Shown piece by piece: positions 9,949 to 18,036 of a DNA stretch of 64,000 nt. Both the position numbers and the translations under genes were made by a program. The stretch is from Vibrio maerlii. GTDB taxonomy: Bacteria > Pseudomonadota > Gammaproteobacteria > Enterobacterales > Vibrionaceae. Position 1 is the stretch's first letter; each line of letters starts with the position of its first letter. The notes under the pieces are model-generated. The model was not told where the DNA came from, ran no database searches, and worked only from the letters and a program-made list of their open reading frames with translations. Where the stretch lies: contig NZ_QRHC01000006.1 of NCBI RefSeq assembly GCF_003415655.1, positions 124,001 to 188,000 of the forward strand, read 5' to 3'.

Positions 9949-10224
9949 ATGCTTGAAACCGTATATTTTATTGGCTTTCTCATGTTGAGTTTAGCGATGG
10001 TCATATCATCAATTCGCCTATTAAAAGGCCCATCGCTGCCAGACCGAGTTGTTGCATTGGAGCTGATGGCTGCTTTGACGGTTGGTTTGGTGGTGCTATA
10101 TAGCATTGCTTACAACGAGCCGAAGTTTATCGATGTCGCAATTGTACTAGCACTAACATCTTTCTTAGCGGCTGTGGGCTTTTCGAGCTTCCTTGAGAAG
10201 CGAGGTATTCAAGATGATGACTGA
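9949..10224 (+). CDS. mrpF: Mrp antiporter subunit F
   Basis: This 91-residue protein has three membrane segments and the MrpF signature RLLKGPSLPDRVVALE near residues 23-38, followed by the second and third helices. It lies 5 bases after mrpE and overlaps mrpG by about 11 bases. It is a small subunit of the antiporter. Confidence 0.95.
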   Translation: MLETVYFIGFLMLSLAMVISSIRLLKGPSLPDRVVALELMAALTVGLVVLYSIAYNEPKFIDVAIVLALTSFLAAVGFSSFLEKRGIQDDD

Positions 10225-10606
10225 TATTATAGTTTCGATTTCTGTCCTATTGGGTTCATTTTTAATGCTACTCGCGAGTATTGGTTTGAATCGTATGCCT
10301 GATTTACTCACTCGTATGCACGCCACTACAAAGGCTGGTGCGTTGGGTGCAGGCTTACTTATTATGGCGTTTGCTATCGTGTTCTGGGAAGACACATCAG
10401 TGGTTGTTCGCGCTGGCGCTGTTGTCGTGTTTATTATAGTCACGGCACCAATTGCCGCTCACGTGCTAGCTCGTACCAGCTACTTCGTTGGTGTAGATGT
10501 GTGGGAAGGGACGGTGAAAGACGCGATCAAAGAACAGTACGACATGGACACGCACCAGCTTTCAAGCGTGAATGCAGTGAAGAAAAAACAGACAGAAGAG
10601 AACTAA
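10214..10606 (+). CDS. mrpG: Mrp antiporter subunit G
   Basis: This protein of about 130 residues has three hydrophobic segments and the MrpG motif GLNRMPDLLTRMHATTKAGA (about 22-41). The start at ATG 10214 is placed because GAGG at about 10202-10205 has suitable spacing; an ATG follows immediately at 10217. The frame extends farther upstream inside mrpF, but starting there would add non-family residues. The C-terminal tail is charged and cytoplasmic. It is the last gene of the operon, followed by a terminator. Confidence 0.93.
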   Translation: MMTDIIVSISVLLGSFLMLLASIGLNRMPDLLTRMHATTKAGALGAGLLIMAFAIVFWEDTSVVVRAGAVVVFIIVTAPIAAHVLARTSYFVGVDVWEGTVKDAIKEQYDMDTHQLSSVNAVKKKQTEEN

Positions 10607-10645
10607 CTAGTTCTAGCTGCCTTGTCTTAATACGCTGAATAACAA

Positions 10646-10674
10646 AAGCATGGCTATAACGGCCATGCTTTTTT
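10646..10674 (+). terminator. Intrinsic terminator of the mrp operon
   Basis: The 9-bp stem AAGCATGGC (10646-10654) with GCCATGCTT (10662-10670) is followed by a run of six T. It closes mrpABCDEFG. Confidence 0.9.
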
Positions 10675-10776
10675 GCTTTCATAGTTTTCTAATTAGAGCT
10701 TGTAGCACAAAATTTGTACCATTGTTTTAAGAATGCTAGTGTAACTGACTCATCTAATTAAGAAAGGAGGCTTAAT

Positions 10777-11418
10777 ATGAGTATAGATATTTGGTTATAT
10801 TACGTGGTGGCAGTATTGATACTGACTGCATCTCCCGGCCCAAGTTCGTTGTTGTGTATGACGAAGGGGGTGACAAGCGGTGTGCGCTTAGCGATGTTTA
10901 CAGCGCTGGGTAGCTTGACTGCAATTACCATGATCCTCACCCTGTCTTTCACTGGTCTAGGGGTTCTCATTGCATCGTCTGAGCTGGCCTTTCAGGTTAT
11001 AAAATGGGTGGGCGCTGCCTATTTGGTGTATCTCGGTTTTATCGCGCTTCGTTCAAAACAACAGGATTATGAGTTGAATAGTGAGGGGAATAGTCCCCAA
11101 TCAAAATGGTCATGGACGCATGCTCGCAGTAATTACATCAGTGGTTTTATTGTTGGCGCGAGTAATCCGAAAGCGATCTTATTCTTCACCGCATTGTTTC
11201 CTCAGTTCATCGACCCAAGCCATTCTTTACTCTCTCAATACCTAATTTTTAGTGCCACTTTTATTGTGTTTGAGTTCTCTTGGTTAATGCTTTACACCTA
11301 TCTTGGGGCGCGCTCTTCACGTTGGCTTTTTAAACCAGGTCGAGCTAAATGGTTCAATCGTGTCACTGGCGGGGTATTCATTGGTGCAGGTGGGTTGCTT
11401 TCGACTGCAACGCGATAG
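10777..11418 (+). CDS. LysE/RhtB family amino acid exporter
   Basis: This 213-residue protein has six predicted membrane segments and the LysE/RhtB signature near its start (LTASPGPSSLLCMTKGVTSGVR, about 17-38). The second half has the family region GFIVGASNPKAILFFTALFPQF. Proteins of this group export amino acids or homoserine lactone-like compounds; the substrate here cannot be told. It has a strong ribosome binding site (AAAGGAGG) 7-8 bases before ATG and lies between two terminators, so it is a single-gene unit convergent with the glycosylase gene. Confidence 0.85.
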   Translation: MSIDIWLYYVVAVLILTASPGPSSLLCMTKGVTSGVRLAMFTALGSLTAITMILTLSFTGLGVLIASSELAFQVIKWVGAAYLVYLGFIALRSKQQDYELNSEGNSPQSKWSWTHARSNYISGFIVGASNPKAILFFTALFPQFIDPSHSLLSQYLIFSATFIVFEFSWLMLYTYLGARSSRWLFKPGRAKWFNRVTGGVFIGAGGLLSTATR

Positions 11419-11434
11419 CATAACCACAGAAACG

Positions 11435-11460
11435 AAAAGAGCGCTAGGCAGCGCTCTTTT
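11435..11460. terminator. Bidirectional terminator between convergent genes
   Basis: The 11-bp arms AAAAGAGCGCT (11435-11445) and AGCGCTCTTTT (11450-11460) surround a 4-base loop. A tracts and T tracts on either side let it serve both the exporter gene and the minus-strand glycosylase gene, whose stop lies 28 bases away. Confidence 0.85.
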
Positions 11461-11488
11461 ATCATTTGAGGAGACTGATTTAACGCTA

Positions 11489-12175
11489 TTAAAGGCGATT
11501 GTCACCAGTACTAAAGGCAATGATCTGACTAATCTCGGTCAGACTACGACCGCTCTCAGCTTGCCAATGGGCAAAGGCGTCGCTTGTCGCTTGAAGTGAA
11601 CGTTTAGTGTCTTTACCACCCTCGATGATTTTACAATTACGAAGATAAGCCTCTACATCGCCAGAAAGAATAAAAGTATCGACACCCATTTGACGAAGTG
11701 TATAAGGCCCCGTATTTCCACCCAAGCGGTTGCCGTGTTTTTTCAGATAAAGCCACAGACCTGTGATATCTTCACTAGGCCACTCCGCCACCATTTGACC
11801 AAATGAACCATGCTTGATGGATGCTTCATAGATCATCTGCGCATTGGCTTTTATGGACATCACTTTTGCATGGTGACGAATGATACGCTTATCTTCAGAT
11901 TTAATGTCCCAATGCTCATCGGAAAGCATGAGTAGAGGTTCGATGCGAAAGTCAAAGAATAGCTCTTCAAAGTTAGGCCACTTATTGCGAACGACTTTCC
12001 AGCTAATACCACTTTGAAATACTTTCATGCTGAACGCGGAAAGCCATCGGTCATTCGGGATTGTGGCCAGTTCCTCTTTCGATAGTGGTATCGACAACAT
12101 TGCTTCTAACGCTGCTTCTCCACCTTTGCGCTCAGCTGCTCTTTGGTATATGGCTTCAAACTTCTCTATCGCCAT
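11489..12175 (-). CDS. DNA-3-methyladenine glycosylase I (Tag)-like protein
   Basis: This 228-residue protein resembles the Tag-type 3-methyladenine DNA glycosylases of the helix-hairpin-helix superfamily, which remove alkylated adenines from DNA. Visible are the Tag-like segments DRWLSAFSMKVFQSGISWKVVRNKWPNF and KHGNRLGGNTGPYTLRQMGVDTFIL, and the late Asp region around DVEAYL. I see no clear Cys/His zinc snap of E. coli Tag, so it may be a divergent paralog. ATG 12175 is chosen because AAGGAG lies 6 bases upstream; a TTG at 12178 precedes it. It starts 37 bases after the Hsp70 gene stop on the same strand and is probably co-transcribed with it. Confidence 0.7.
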   Translation of the reverse strand: MAIEKFEAIYQRAAERKGGEAALEAMLSIPLSKEELATIPNDRWLSAFSMKVFQSGISWKVVRNKWPNFEELFFDFRIEPLLMLSDEHWDIKSEDKRIIRHHAKVMSIKANAQMIYEASIKHGSFGQMVAEWPSEDITGLWLYLKKHGNRLGGNTGPYTLRQMGVDTFILSGDVEAYLRNCKIIEGGKDTKRSLQATSDAFAHWQAESGRSLTEISQIIAFSTGDNRL

Positions 12176-12212
12176 CAAAAACTCCTTAAATCTTGCTCTA
12201 TTTCTCTAGCCG

Positions 12213-15035
12213 TTAGTGATTAACTAGCGTCAAGCCGCTAGGCAGTGCGTCACCGAATACGCGTTTTGATTCACTCTGCGAGAGTTCTTTGACGTCTTTC
12301 ACCAACTCAATCCATGATGCTGGCACTTTACTTTGCTCCAGCTTGGAAAGAACTTGCTGTCTGAAATCATCGGAGATATCAAACAGTCGGTCACCAGTCT
12401 TGCGACAAATCATCACGGTAGCAAAGGCAACCATTGGCTCTTTTTGCCAGTTTTGTTCGAGCAGTTTAGGAAGCCATTGTTCAGCTTGCTCGCGAGGAAT
12501 CACACTATGTTGACTGCCATAGAGTGGAGTGCGGGAGGCTAGTCGTCCTAATGCCCACCAGTGCGCTTGTTCAAACTGATTTTGGTTTATTGCTTTACTC
12601 AAGAACCAAGTCGCAAGTAGGGACTTATCTTCAACATCAAGGTTTTCCAATGATGCTGCAAGTCTAACCATTGCTTCGTAACCCATTTCTTGAGCGGCTT
12701 TCGCTGATTGTGGGTTTTTCATTGCTCCGGGATGTAGATATTTAGCAATATCCGCCAAAATGGTTTCTTGCTGCTCTTGATTTAAGCCACCTGCAATACG
12801 GCGCCAGAACACCCACCAATCACTCCAGCCTTGATGGTTCTTAAACTGGATACCTTGCTGATAGAGTGCCCAGATTTGCTCTATACGCCAAGAGTCGGTG
12901 GCATCGCCAAAACCAGGGCGCATAGAATAACCTGCTAGACGCAGCCAGTTCTTTTCATGTTGTTCTGAGCGACGGCGACGCTTTCGGCCTTGAGCAAAAG
13001 TATCAAATAGTTGACGAAGCGTGACGAAATCCCATTCATCACGCTTTCCAAGTTTCTTTTCAAGATCTTTCGCCAGAGTTTTTATCTCATTGCCATCGGC
13101 GCTTTTTTTGTTGCCGCTATAAATGCGAGCAATCAACTCTTTACATTCAGGTAGGCGAGGGTGAAGCTTCGCCTCGGACTCTTCTTCTGCTTTCTGGTTA
13201 CGAACTTCAAACTCGAGTTCCCAACGTTTGCTGTCGTCTTCGCTGTTGACACATTCGATCTTTAGTGTGCCCACTTCAGTCAACTGGCACGCAAGCTGAA
13301 CCTCAACACGCTCTTTTTGGTTTGCTTGAAGATCGGTACCTTGACCTTCCAAAGTCGAGATATAAGGCGGAAGCGGTATGAAGATATCTGGGTCAACGTC
13401 AACCATTACACCATTTTGAATGCTTGTGTTATGGGTCAGTGTATCGTGAGTTGAAGTCAGTAGATTAAAACGAACCGGCTCACCGAGTGTCAGTGAGAAG
13501 CGACGACCACTCAAGCGAATCTCTTGGCCTTCTTCCGTTCCTTTTGCCAGTAGACACAGCGCTTTGCCCATTTTATTTTTCTCTTGCAGATGCAAGAAGT
13601 ATGAACGAGCCGAGCCACCACCAATTTTAAGCTGTGCACCACGGCGAGCCTTACCAAAAGCAACCGCACCGAGTGCTACAGACCAATCTGGATGTGGATT
13701 ATCTAGAACCGTTACCTCAGAGCCTTTCCAGTTGTTGATTAGCTGAGTTACACGCTCTGTAACCAACTCGCTATTGAACACACCACCGTTAAGTAAAAGA
13801 CCAACCGGGATTGCAGGTTTAGTGGTGTCTTCTTGGTTCAGCGCAGAATAAGAGACTTGCTGATGCAGTGTTAAGAACTCAGCAATATGCTTACTAACTG
13901 CTGGATCTGCTACGTAAGGCAAGCCAAACTCTACGACGGCACTGCGACGTTTGTCTGGTGTTGATTCAAACTCGGTAATCGGGAAGAAACCATCCAGTGC
14001 AATCTGATGAACTTCTTGTTTAGTTAACCCAACGCTCTTGGTGCCTCCTAGGAGTTTCGAGCCGCTGCCAAGCATGGTGATCTTAACTTCTTCTGGGGCA
14101 CTCACAGAGAGTAGGTTCTCTTTTGCTTGGCGAGTTTGCTGAATGAGCTTCGTTAGGTTAGCTGCATTAAGTTTCTTGTTTTGGTTAAATCGCTGCTCAG
14201 CAAGATGGGCAAGTGCAAGATCGAGGTTATCACCCCCCAACATCAGATGCTCACCTACACCGATACGGTCCAAACTGAGTTCATTGTTGCTGCCATCTTC
14301 GGTTGAAAAGCTGGCTTCAATTAAGCTCAAGTCAGTCGTACCACCACCGACATCACAAACCAGGATGAGCGGCAGTTCTTTTAGCTCTTCATTCGCTGTT
14401 TGTTGGTGACGAGCATACCAGTCATAGCAGACGGCTTGTGGCTCTTCGAGCAAGACGATTTTGCTCAAGCCTGCCAGTTTAGCGGCTTCTAGCGTGAACT
14501 TACGTGCGGTTTCATCAAAGGATGCAGGAACGGTAACGACAACATCTTGATCTTCAAGCTTGTTACTTGGATTCCGATAGTTCCATGCTTGGCGAATGTG
14601 ATTAAGGTAACTTGCACTGGCAATAATTGGGGAGACTTTTTCTACATCGCTGGCGGCAGCCCAAGGAAGGATCTCAGACGTACGATCAACCGCTTGATGC
14701 GATAGCCAGCTTTTGGCACTAGAGACTTGGCGGCCTTCTACTTTCGCCCCAAGATCACGAGCCCATTCACCAATGATCACATTCTCGATATCGCCCTCAA
14801 CGGATTCATTCTGCCAAGGCAGGGTGAGGTCGTTAGCAGATATTTGGCTAGCGGCAGCGTGGTAGCGGAAAGAAGGGAGGAGTGGTTTACGAACAACCTC
14901 ACCAGGACCTATCAGCTGGTCGATGTCGAATAGTGATACTTCCGATTGTTGTAGGTTTTCGGTTATCTCACAATAGGCGACAACGGTATTAGTGGTACCT
15001 AAGTCGATACCGACAAGAAAACGAGGGGATGGCAT
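12213..15035 (-). CDS. Hsp70-family protein with C-terminal DUF3731 region
   Basis: This 940-residue protein has an N-terminal Hsp70-type ATPase domain. Phosphate loop 1 is GIDLGTTNTVVAY (about 9-21), the connect region VTVPASFDETARK near 175, phosphate loop 2 VCDVGGGTTDLS near 228, and an adenosine-site region LLNGGVFNSELV near 425. A short beta-rich segment follows to about 610, ending with TEVGTLKIECVN. The last ~320 residues are a charged, helix-rich extension that I assign to DUF3731, instead of the DnaK lid. There is no EEVD-like tail. It is longer than DnaK (about 640). It lies downstream of a second Hsp70 and a DUF2760 gene, separated from them by a terminator. Its client and function are unknown. 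Confidence 0.85.
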   Translation of the reverse strand: MPSPRFLVGIDLGTTNTVVAYCEITENLQQSEVSLFDIDQLIGPGEVVRKPLLPSFRYHAAASQISANDLTLPWQNESVEGDIENVIIGEWARDLGAKVEGRQVSSAKSWLSHQAVDRTSEILPWAAASDVEKVSPIIASASYLNHIRQAWNYRNPSNKLEDQDVVVTVPASFDETARKFTLEAAKLAGLSKIVLLEEPQAVCYDWYARHQQTANEELKELPLILVCDVGGGTTDLSLIEASFSTEDGSNNELSLDRIGVGEHLMLGGDNLDLALAHLAEQRFNQNKKLNAANLTKLIQQTRQAKENLLSVSAPEEVKITMLGSGSKLLGGTKSVGLTKQEVHQIALDGFFPITEFESTPDKRRSAVVEFGLPYVADPAVSKHIAEFLTLHQQVSYSALNQEDTTKPAIPVGLLLNGGVFNSELVTERVTQLINNWKGSEVTVLDNPHPDWSVALGAVAFGKARRGAQLKIGGGSARSYFLHLQEKNKMGKALCLLAKGTEEGQEIRLSGRRFSLTLGEPVRFNLLTSTHDTLTHNTSIQNGVMVDVDPDIFIPLPPYISTLEGQGTDLQANQKERVEVQLACQLTEVGTLKIECVNSEDDSKRWELEFEVRNQKAEEESEAKLHPRLPECKELIARIYSGNKKSADGNEIKTLAKDLEKKLGKRDEWDFVTLRQLFDTFAQGRKRRRRSEQHEKNWLRLAGYSMRPGFGDATDSWRIEQIWALYQQGIQFKNHQGWSDWWVFWRRIAGGLNQEQQETILADIAKYLHPGAMKNPQSAKAAQEMGYEAMVRLAASLENLDVEDKSLLATWFLSKAINQNQFEQAHWWALGRLASRTPLYGSQHSVIPREQAEQWLPKLLEQNWQKEPMVAFATVMICRKTGDRLFDISDDFRQQVLSKLEQSKVPASWIELVKDVKELSQSESKRVFGDALPSGLTLVNH

Positions 15036-15104
15036 GTGGCGAATACCTTTTCTATTAATAGATACTCAAAATAATTGGGGCTGCAGCTTCAAGTATGAAG
15101 AGTA

Positions 15105-15132
15105 TAAAAACGGCATCCGCTTGGATGCCGTT
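15105..15132 (-). terminator. Intrinsic terminator between the two Hsp70 genes
   Basis: On the minus strand AACGGCATCC and GGATGCCGTT (15109-15118 and 15123-15132) form a perfect 10-bp stem with a 4-base loop, followed by a run of T (complement of the A run at 15106-15110). It lies in the 105-bp gap after the 651-residue Hsp70 gene and before the 940-residue one. Confidence 0.85.
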
Positions 15133-15140
15133 AAAAGTTT

Positions 15141-17096
15141 TTAGTGTTGCTCAGAGCTTTCTGTTGTGTTCGCATCTTCACGAACGTCGAACTCAACGTG
15201 CCATTTCTGACCGTTATCTGCGGCAATCGCTTCGAGGTAAAGCGTGCCAAGCTCAGTCACGCGAGAGGCTAGGGTAACCGGTACCACTTCACCTTCACGT
15301 CGACCTTCAGATACTGGTAGTGTTACCTGAATTTCTGGTAGTTCTTCTAGCTCCTCTGGTGCCCAATGATCTAGGTGGGTACCTGCTGCGTCTTCACGAC
15401 GAACGGTAGAACCGAAGAATTGGAAGTTCACTGGCTGACCGATAATTAGACCGAACTCTTGACTTGGAACGTCAACGCTTGAGCCTTCTTCCATACCAAA
15501 TGGTGCAACACACAGTGCTTCCATTGGAGGTGCCATGCCTGGGATTGCTGGCATCGCACTTTCAATACCCACATAGTAGCTTGAAGCAATACCGCCGCGG
15601 ATACGAACGCCTTGACCGCGACGAACAGAGCCGTAGTAAGATGCGCCGCTTGCAACCGCTAGATCGAGATCAACACCCGTGAGGCGTTGTGCCATTTCCG
15701 TGTCTGCTTCTAGAAGCCATTCGTTGATGGTTTCTTCAAGGCGCTCTGCAAGTAGTGTTGATTTAAGCACACCACCGTTAAATAGGATTGCTGTTGGCTT
15801 GATGAAATCACCTGCAGGTGCTGCATCACCACCAGGCATACCCGGCATGTTTGCGAACGGATTGAAATCTTGCGCAGGTGCAGTTTCACCGTTTTGTGCG
15901 TTTGCTTGTTTCGTTAGGAAAGCGGCAATATGACGAGTAATGCCTGCATCTTGTGCATAAGGCAGACCCATTTGAGTCAGTGCGCCGCGGTTACGTTGTA
16001 CTGGGTGCTCAGTGACTGCAACCTTCGGGAAGAAGCCGTCGACAAGCGTTTGTTGAACTTCTTCTTGAGTCAGTTCTGTTTTTAGCGTTGCGCCAAGCAG
16101 CTTAGAGCCGCGGCTTGGTACTACGATTGGTACTGATTGAAGCTCAGCATCGTTCAGCAGGGCTTCTTTTGCATCACGACAAGCGTGTGTCATCGCTTGA
16201 ACTTGCCAAGGCTGTAGCTCTTTGCCATCTTGCGCTAGTTTCATCTTGAGGCGGTAAGCTAGAGCTAAGTCCATGTTGTCACCACCAAGAAGGATGTGCT
16301 CACCAACCGCGATACGATTCAGTGTTAAGTTGCCATCGTCTTCGGTTACTTCAACAAGCGAAAGGTCGGTCGTACCACCACCGATATCAACAACCAGCAC
16401 AATGTCGCCAACGGATACTTCGTTACGCCATTCGTCGTTGCTGTTATCAATCCAGTTGTAAAGTGCCGCTTGCGGCTCTTCTAGAAGTGTGAGGTGAACA
16501 AAACCAACGTTGCGAGCGGCTTCTGCCGTTAGGTCACGAGCTGCTGGATCAAACGATGCTGGAACGGTGATCGTTACATCTTGATCGGCAAGAGGGTTAT
16601 TTGGATTTGCATGGTTCCATGCTGACTTTAGGTGCTCTAAGTAAAGCTCAGTCGCACGCAGTGGTGAAACCTTTTCAACTTCTTCAGGGCTGCCAGCAGG
16701 TAGGAATGCATCACGACGGTTTACGCCACCGTGGCATAGCCAAGATTTTGCACTTGCGATAAGGCGAAGTGGCGTTTTTGAACCTAGGTTACGTGCAATA
16801 GCACCCACAAGGGCGGTTGGTTCGTCAGACCATGGGAGAACACGTGACGCAGCGTTCATTTCGTGTTCGTGCGGTTGATATAGGAAAGAACCAAGCTGAG
16901 AGCGAGTTTCTACTGTACCTGGCGCAGTTAATTGAGGAATCGACATTACCTCTACGCGTGCGTCTTCAATCGTTGTATCAACGTAAGAAAGTACACAGTG
17001 GGTAGTACCTAAGTCTATACCTACGCTATAGCGCGGTGCTTCAGGATTAAAACCCGGTGCAGCTGGCATTTGTGTTTGTTCGTTATTGTGTTCCAT
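15141..17096 (-). CDS. Hsp70-family protein, short form without lid domain
   Basis: This 651-residue protein has a 22-residue polar lead, then an Hsp70 ATPase domain: GIDLGTTHCVLSYVD (about 26-40), VTITVPASFDPAARD near 185, VVDIGGGTTDLSLVE near 240 and GEHILLGGDNMDLAL near 266. Around residues 400-440 it has a Pro/Met/Gly/Ala-rich insertion (NPFANMPGMPGGDAAPAGD) before the FNGGVLKSTLLAERL motif. A beta-rich C-terminal part ends with TELGTLYLEAIAADNGQKW, matching the same region of the neighbouring Hsp70, and no alpha-helical lid follows. It starts one base from the end of the DUF2760 gene (stop/start overlap), so the two are translationally coupled. It is not DnaK or HscA; no J-protein or GrpE is adjacent. 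Confidence 0.87.
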   Translation of the reverse strand: MEHNNEQTQMPAAPGFNPEAPRYSVGIDLGTTHCVLSYVDTTIEDARVEVMSIPQLTAPGTVETRSQLGSFLYQPHEHEMNAASRVLPWSDEPTALVGAIARNLGSKTPLRLIASAKSWLCHGGVNRRDAFLPAGSPEEVEKVSPLRATELYLEHLKSAWNHANPNNPLADQDVTITVPASFDPAARDLTAEAARNVGFVHLTLLEEPQAALYNWIDNSNDEWRNEVSVGDIVLVVDIGGGTTDLSLVEVTEDDGNLTLNRIAVGEHILLGGDNMDLALAYRLKMKLAQDGKELQPWQVQAMTHACRDAKEALLNDAELQSVPIVVPSRGSKLLGATLKTELTQEEVQQTLVDGFFPKVAVTEHPVQRNRGALTQMGLPYAQDAGITRHIAAFLTKQANAQNGETAPAQDFNPFANMPGMPGGDAAPAGDFIKPTAILFNGGVLKSTLLAERLEETINEWLLEADTEMAQRLTGVDLDLAVASGASYYGSVRRGQGVRIRGGIASSYYVGIESAMPAIPGMAPPMEALCVAPFGMEEGSSVDVPSQEFGLIIGQPVNFQFFGSTVRREDAAGTHLDHWAPEELEELPEIQVTLPVSEGRREGEVVPVTLASRVTELGTLYLEAIAADNGQKWHVEFDVREDANTTESSEQH

Positions 17097-17728
17097 TACA
17101 GCTCAACCTCTGCAGGTGCAATCACAGACGCATCGTAGTTTTCGGCTAGCTTAGGAAGGTTCATTGACATTGCTTTCCAACCTTTATGAACAAGCGTGCC
17201 GTGGAATGGTGCGTTACCTGTTACATTGCCGGTTAGACGAACTTCTTGTGGGTTGAAGCCGTCTTCCACAGCAACGCGAGTCTCTTCGTCTTCAGTTCGG
17301 ATGTGCTCAAGTGTTACGTAGTCTTTTAGTACTTTCTGACCACCTGTGTGGATGACTCGTGCAGCTGCACCAACATCTTCATCAGAGAATGCTGTAAGGT
17401 CCTCTTTTAGGAAATCAATCAAGCGAGCTTCTTGCTGCATGATAGAAAGAAGCTGCATCGCAGAGTCGGTTGAAGCAGTCGCAAGCTTAGATTCTACCTC
17501 TACTACTTTCTCAATGACTTTTTCTACTTCAACGACCTTCTCAACCTCGATGATTTTCTCGACAGGCTTCTCAACTTCAACAATTTTCTCTACTGGCTTT
17601 TCTACCACTTTTTCGATGACTTTTGATTTACGAGACACTGCAAGTAGCAGGAGTAAAACACTTGATGCAGTAAGGCCTGCATGCAACATATCAAAAGTTT
17701 CAGGGATCATTTGTAAATCGACGATCAT
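17096..17728 (-). CDS. DUF2760 membrane-anchored protein with Val/Glu/Lys repeat
   Basis: This 210-residue protein has one hydrophobic segment at about residues 13-30 (LHAGLTASSVLLLLLAV), then a low-complexity stretch at about 37-80 built from units such as VEKPVEKI and VEVEKVV. The C-terminal ~125 residues form a DUF2760 domain (ARLIDFLKEDLTAFSDEDVGAAAR; the ending PFHGTLVHKGWKAMSMNLPKL). The repeat is probably an extended or helical charged spacer between membrane and domain. It is first in a unit with two Hsp70 genes, so a role in presenting these chaperones at the membrane is plausible but not shown. The ribosome binding site before ATG 17728 is weak. Confidence 0.85.
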   Translation of the reverse strand: MIVDLQMIPETFDMLHAGLTASSVLLLLLAVSRKSKVIEKVVEKPVEKIVEVEKPVEKIIEVEKVVEVEKVIEKVVEVESKLATASTDSAMQLLSIMQQEARLIDFLKEDLTAFSDEDVGAAARVIHTGGQKVLKDYVTLEHIRTEDEETRVAVEDGFNPQEVRLTGNVTGNAPFHGTLVHKGWKAMSMNLPKLAENYDASVIAPAEVEL

Positions 17729-18036
17729 GGGTGAATTCTCTATTCTTTTGTTTTTACGGCCAAGGTGTGCAAATTGAATTGCCTCCTTGACGGATAATTC
17801 GGATTAATCTTACTGCGGCTTAGCAAGCCGGAGTGCAGTTAAAGAGTATAAATATGGCCGAATCTTAACATAATCAAGGCTTAACACCGCAACAAATGGC
17901 GTTTAAGTGTACTTTTTTACGCCGATTTGACTGCAAAATCAGCATTGATTAGTAATGAGGGTAAGTGTAGATGATCTCTAGGTTTGCCTCAGGTAAAATG
18001 CATGCTAGCTCAGGAACTCGTAAGAATAGGTAATAG
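17729..18036. other. Divergent intergenic region, DUF2760/Hsp70 and exonuclease
   Basis: This 308-base gap holds the promoters of two divergent units. On the minus side there is a possible heat-shock promoter (17852-17878) and an imperfect palindrome at 17812-17839 (ACTGC-GGCTT...AAGCC...GCAGT) that would lie in the leader. No small gene is supported. Confidence 0.6.
17852..17878 (-). promoter_or_regulatory. Candidate sigma-32 (heat-shock) promoter
   Basis: Reading the minus strand, CTTGAT (17878-17873) is followed 15 bases later by CCATAT (17857-17852). This resembles sigma-32 promoters (CTTGAA, then CCCCAT about 13-17 bases on). In E. coli dnaK P1 the matching distance from CTTGAT to CCAT is 16. 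A TATACT at 17850-17845 could instead be a sigma-70 -10 element, but it lacks a good -35. Confidence 0.4.

Noticed and set aside
15060..15100. A CTTGAA...CCCCAAT sequence on the minus strand before the long Hsp70, resembling a heat-shock promoter
   Set aside because: The two boxes are only about 7 bases apart, too close for sigma-32.
17346..17777. A plus-strand frame of 143 codons rich in Ser/Thr/Phe opposite the DUF2760 gene
   Set aside because: It is the mirror image of the Val/Glu/Lys repeat and has no start signals.
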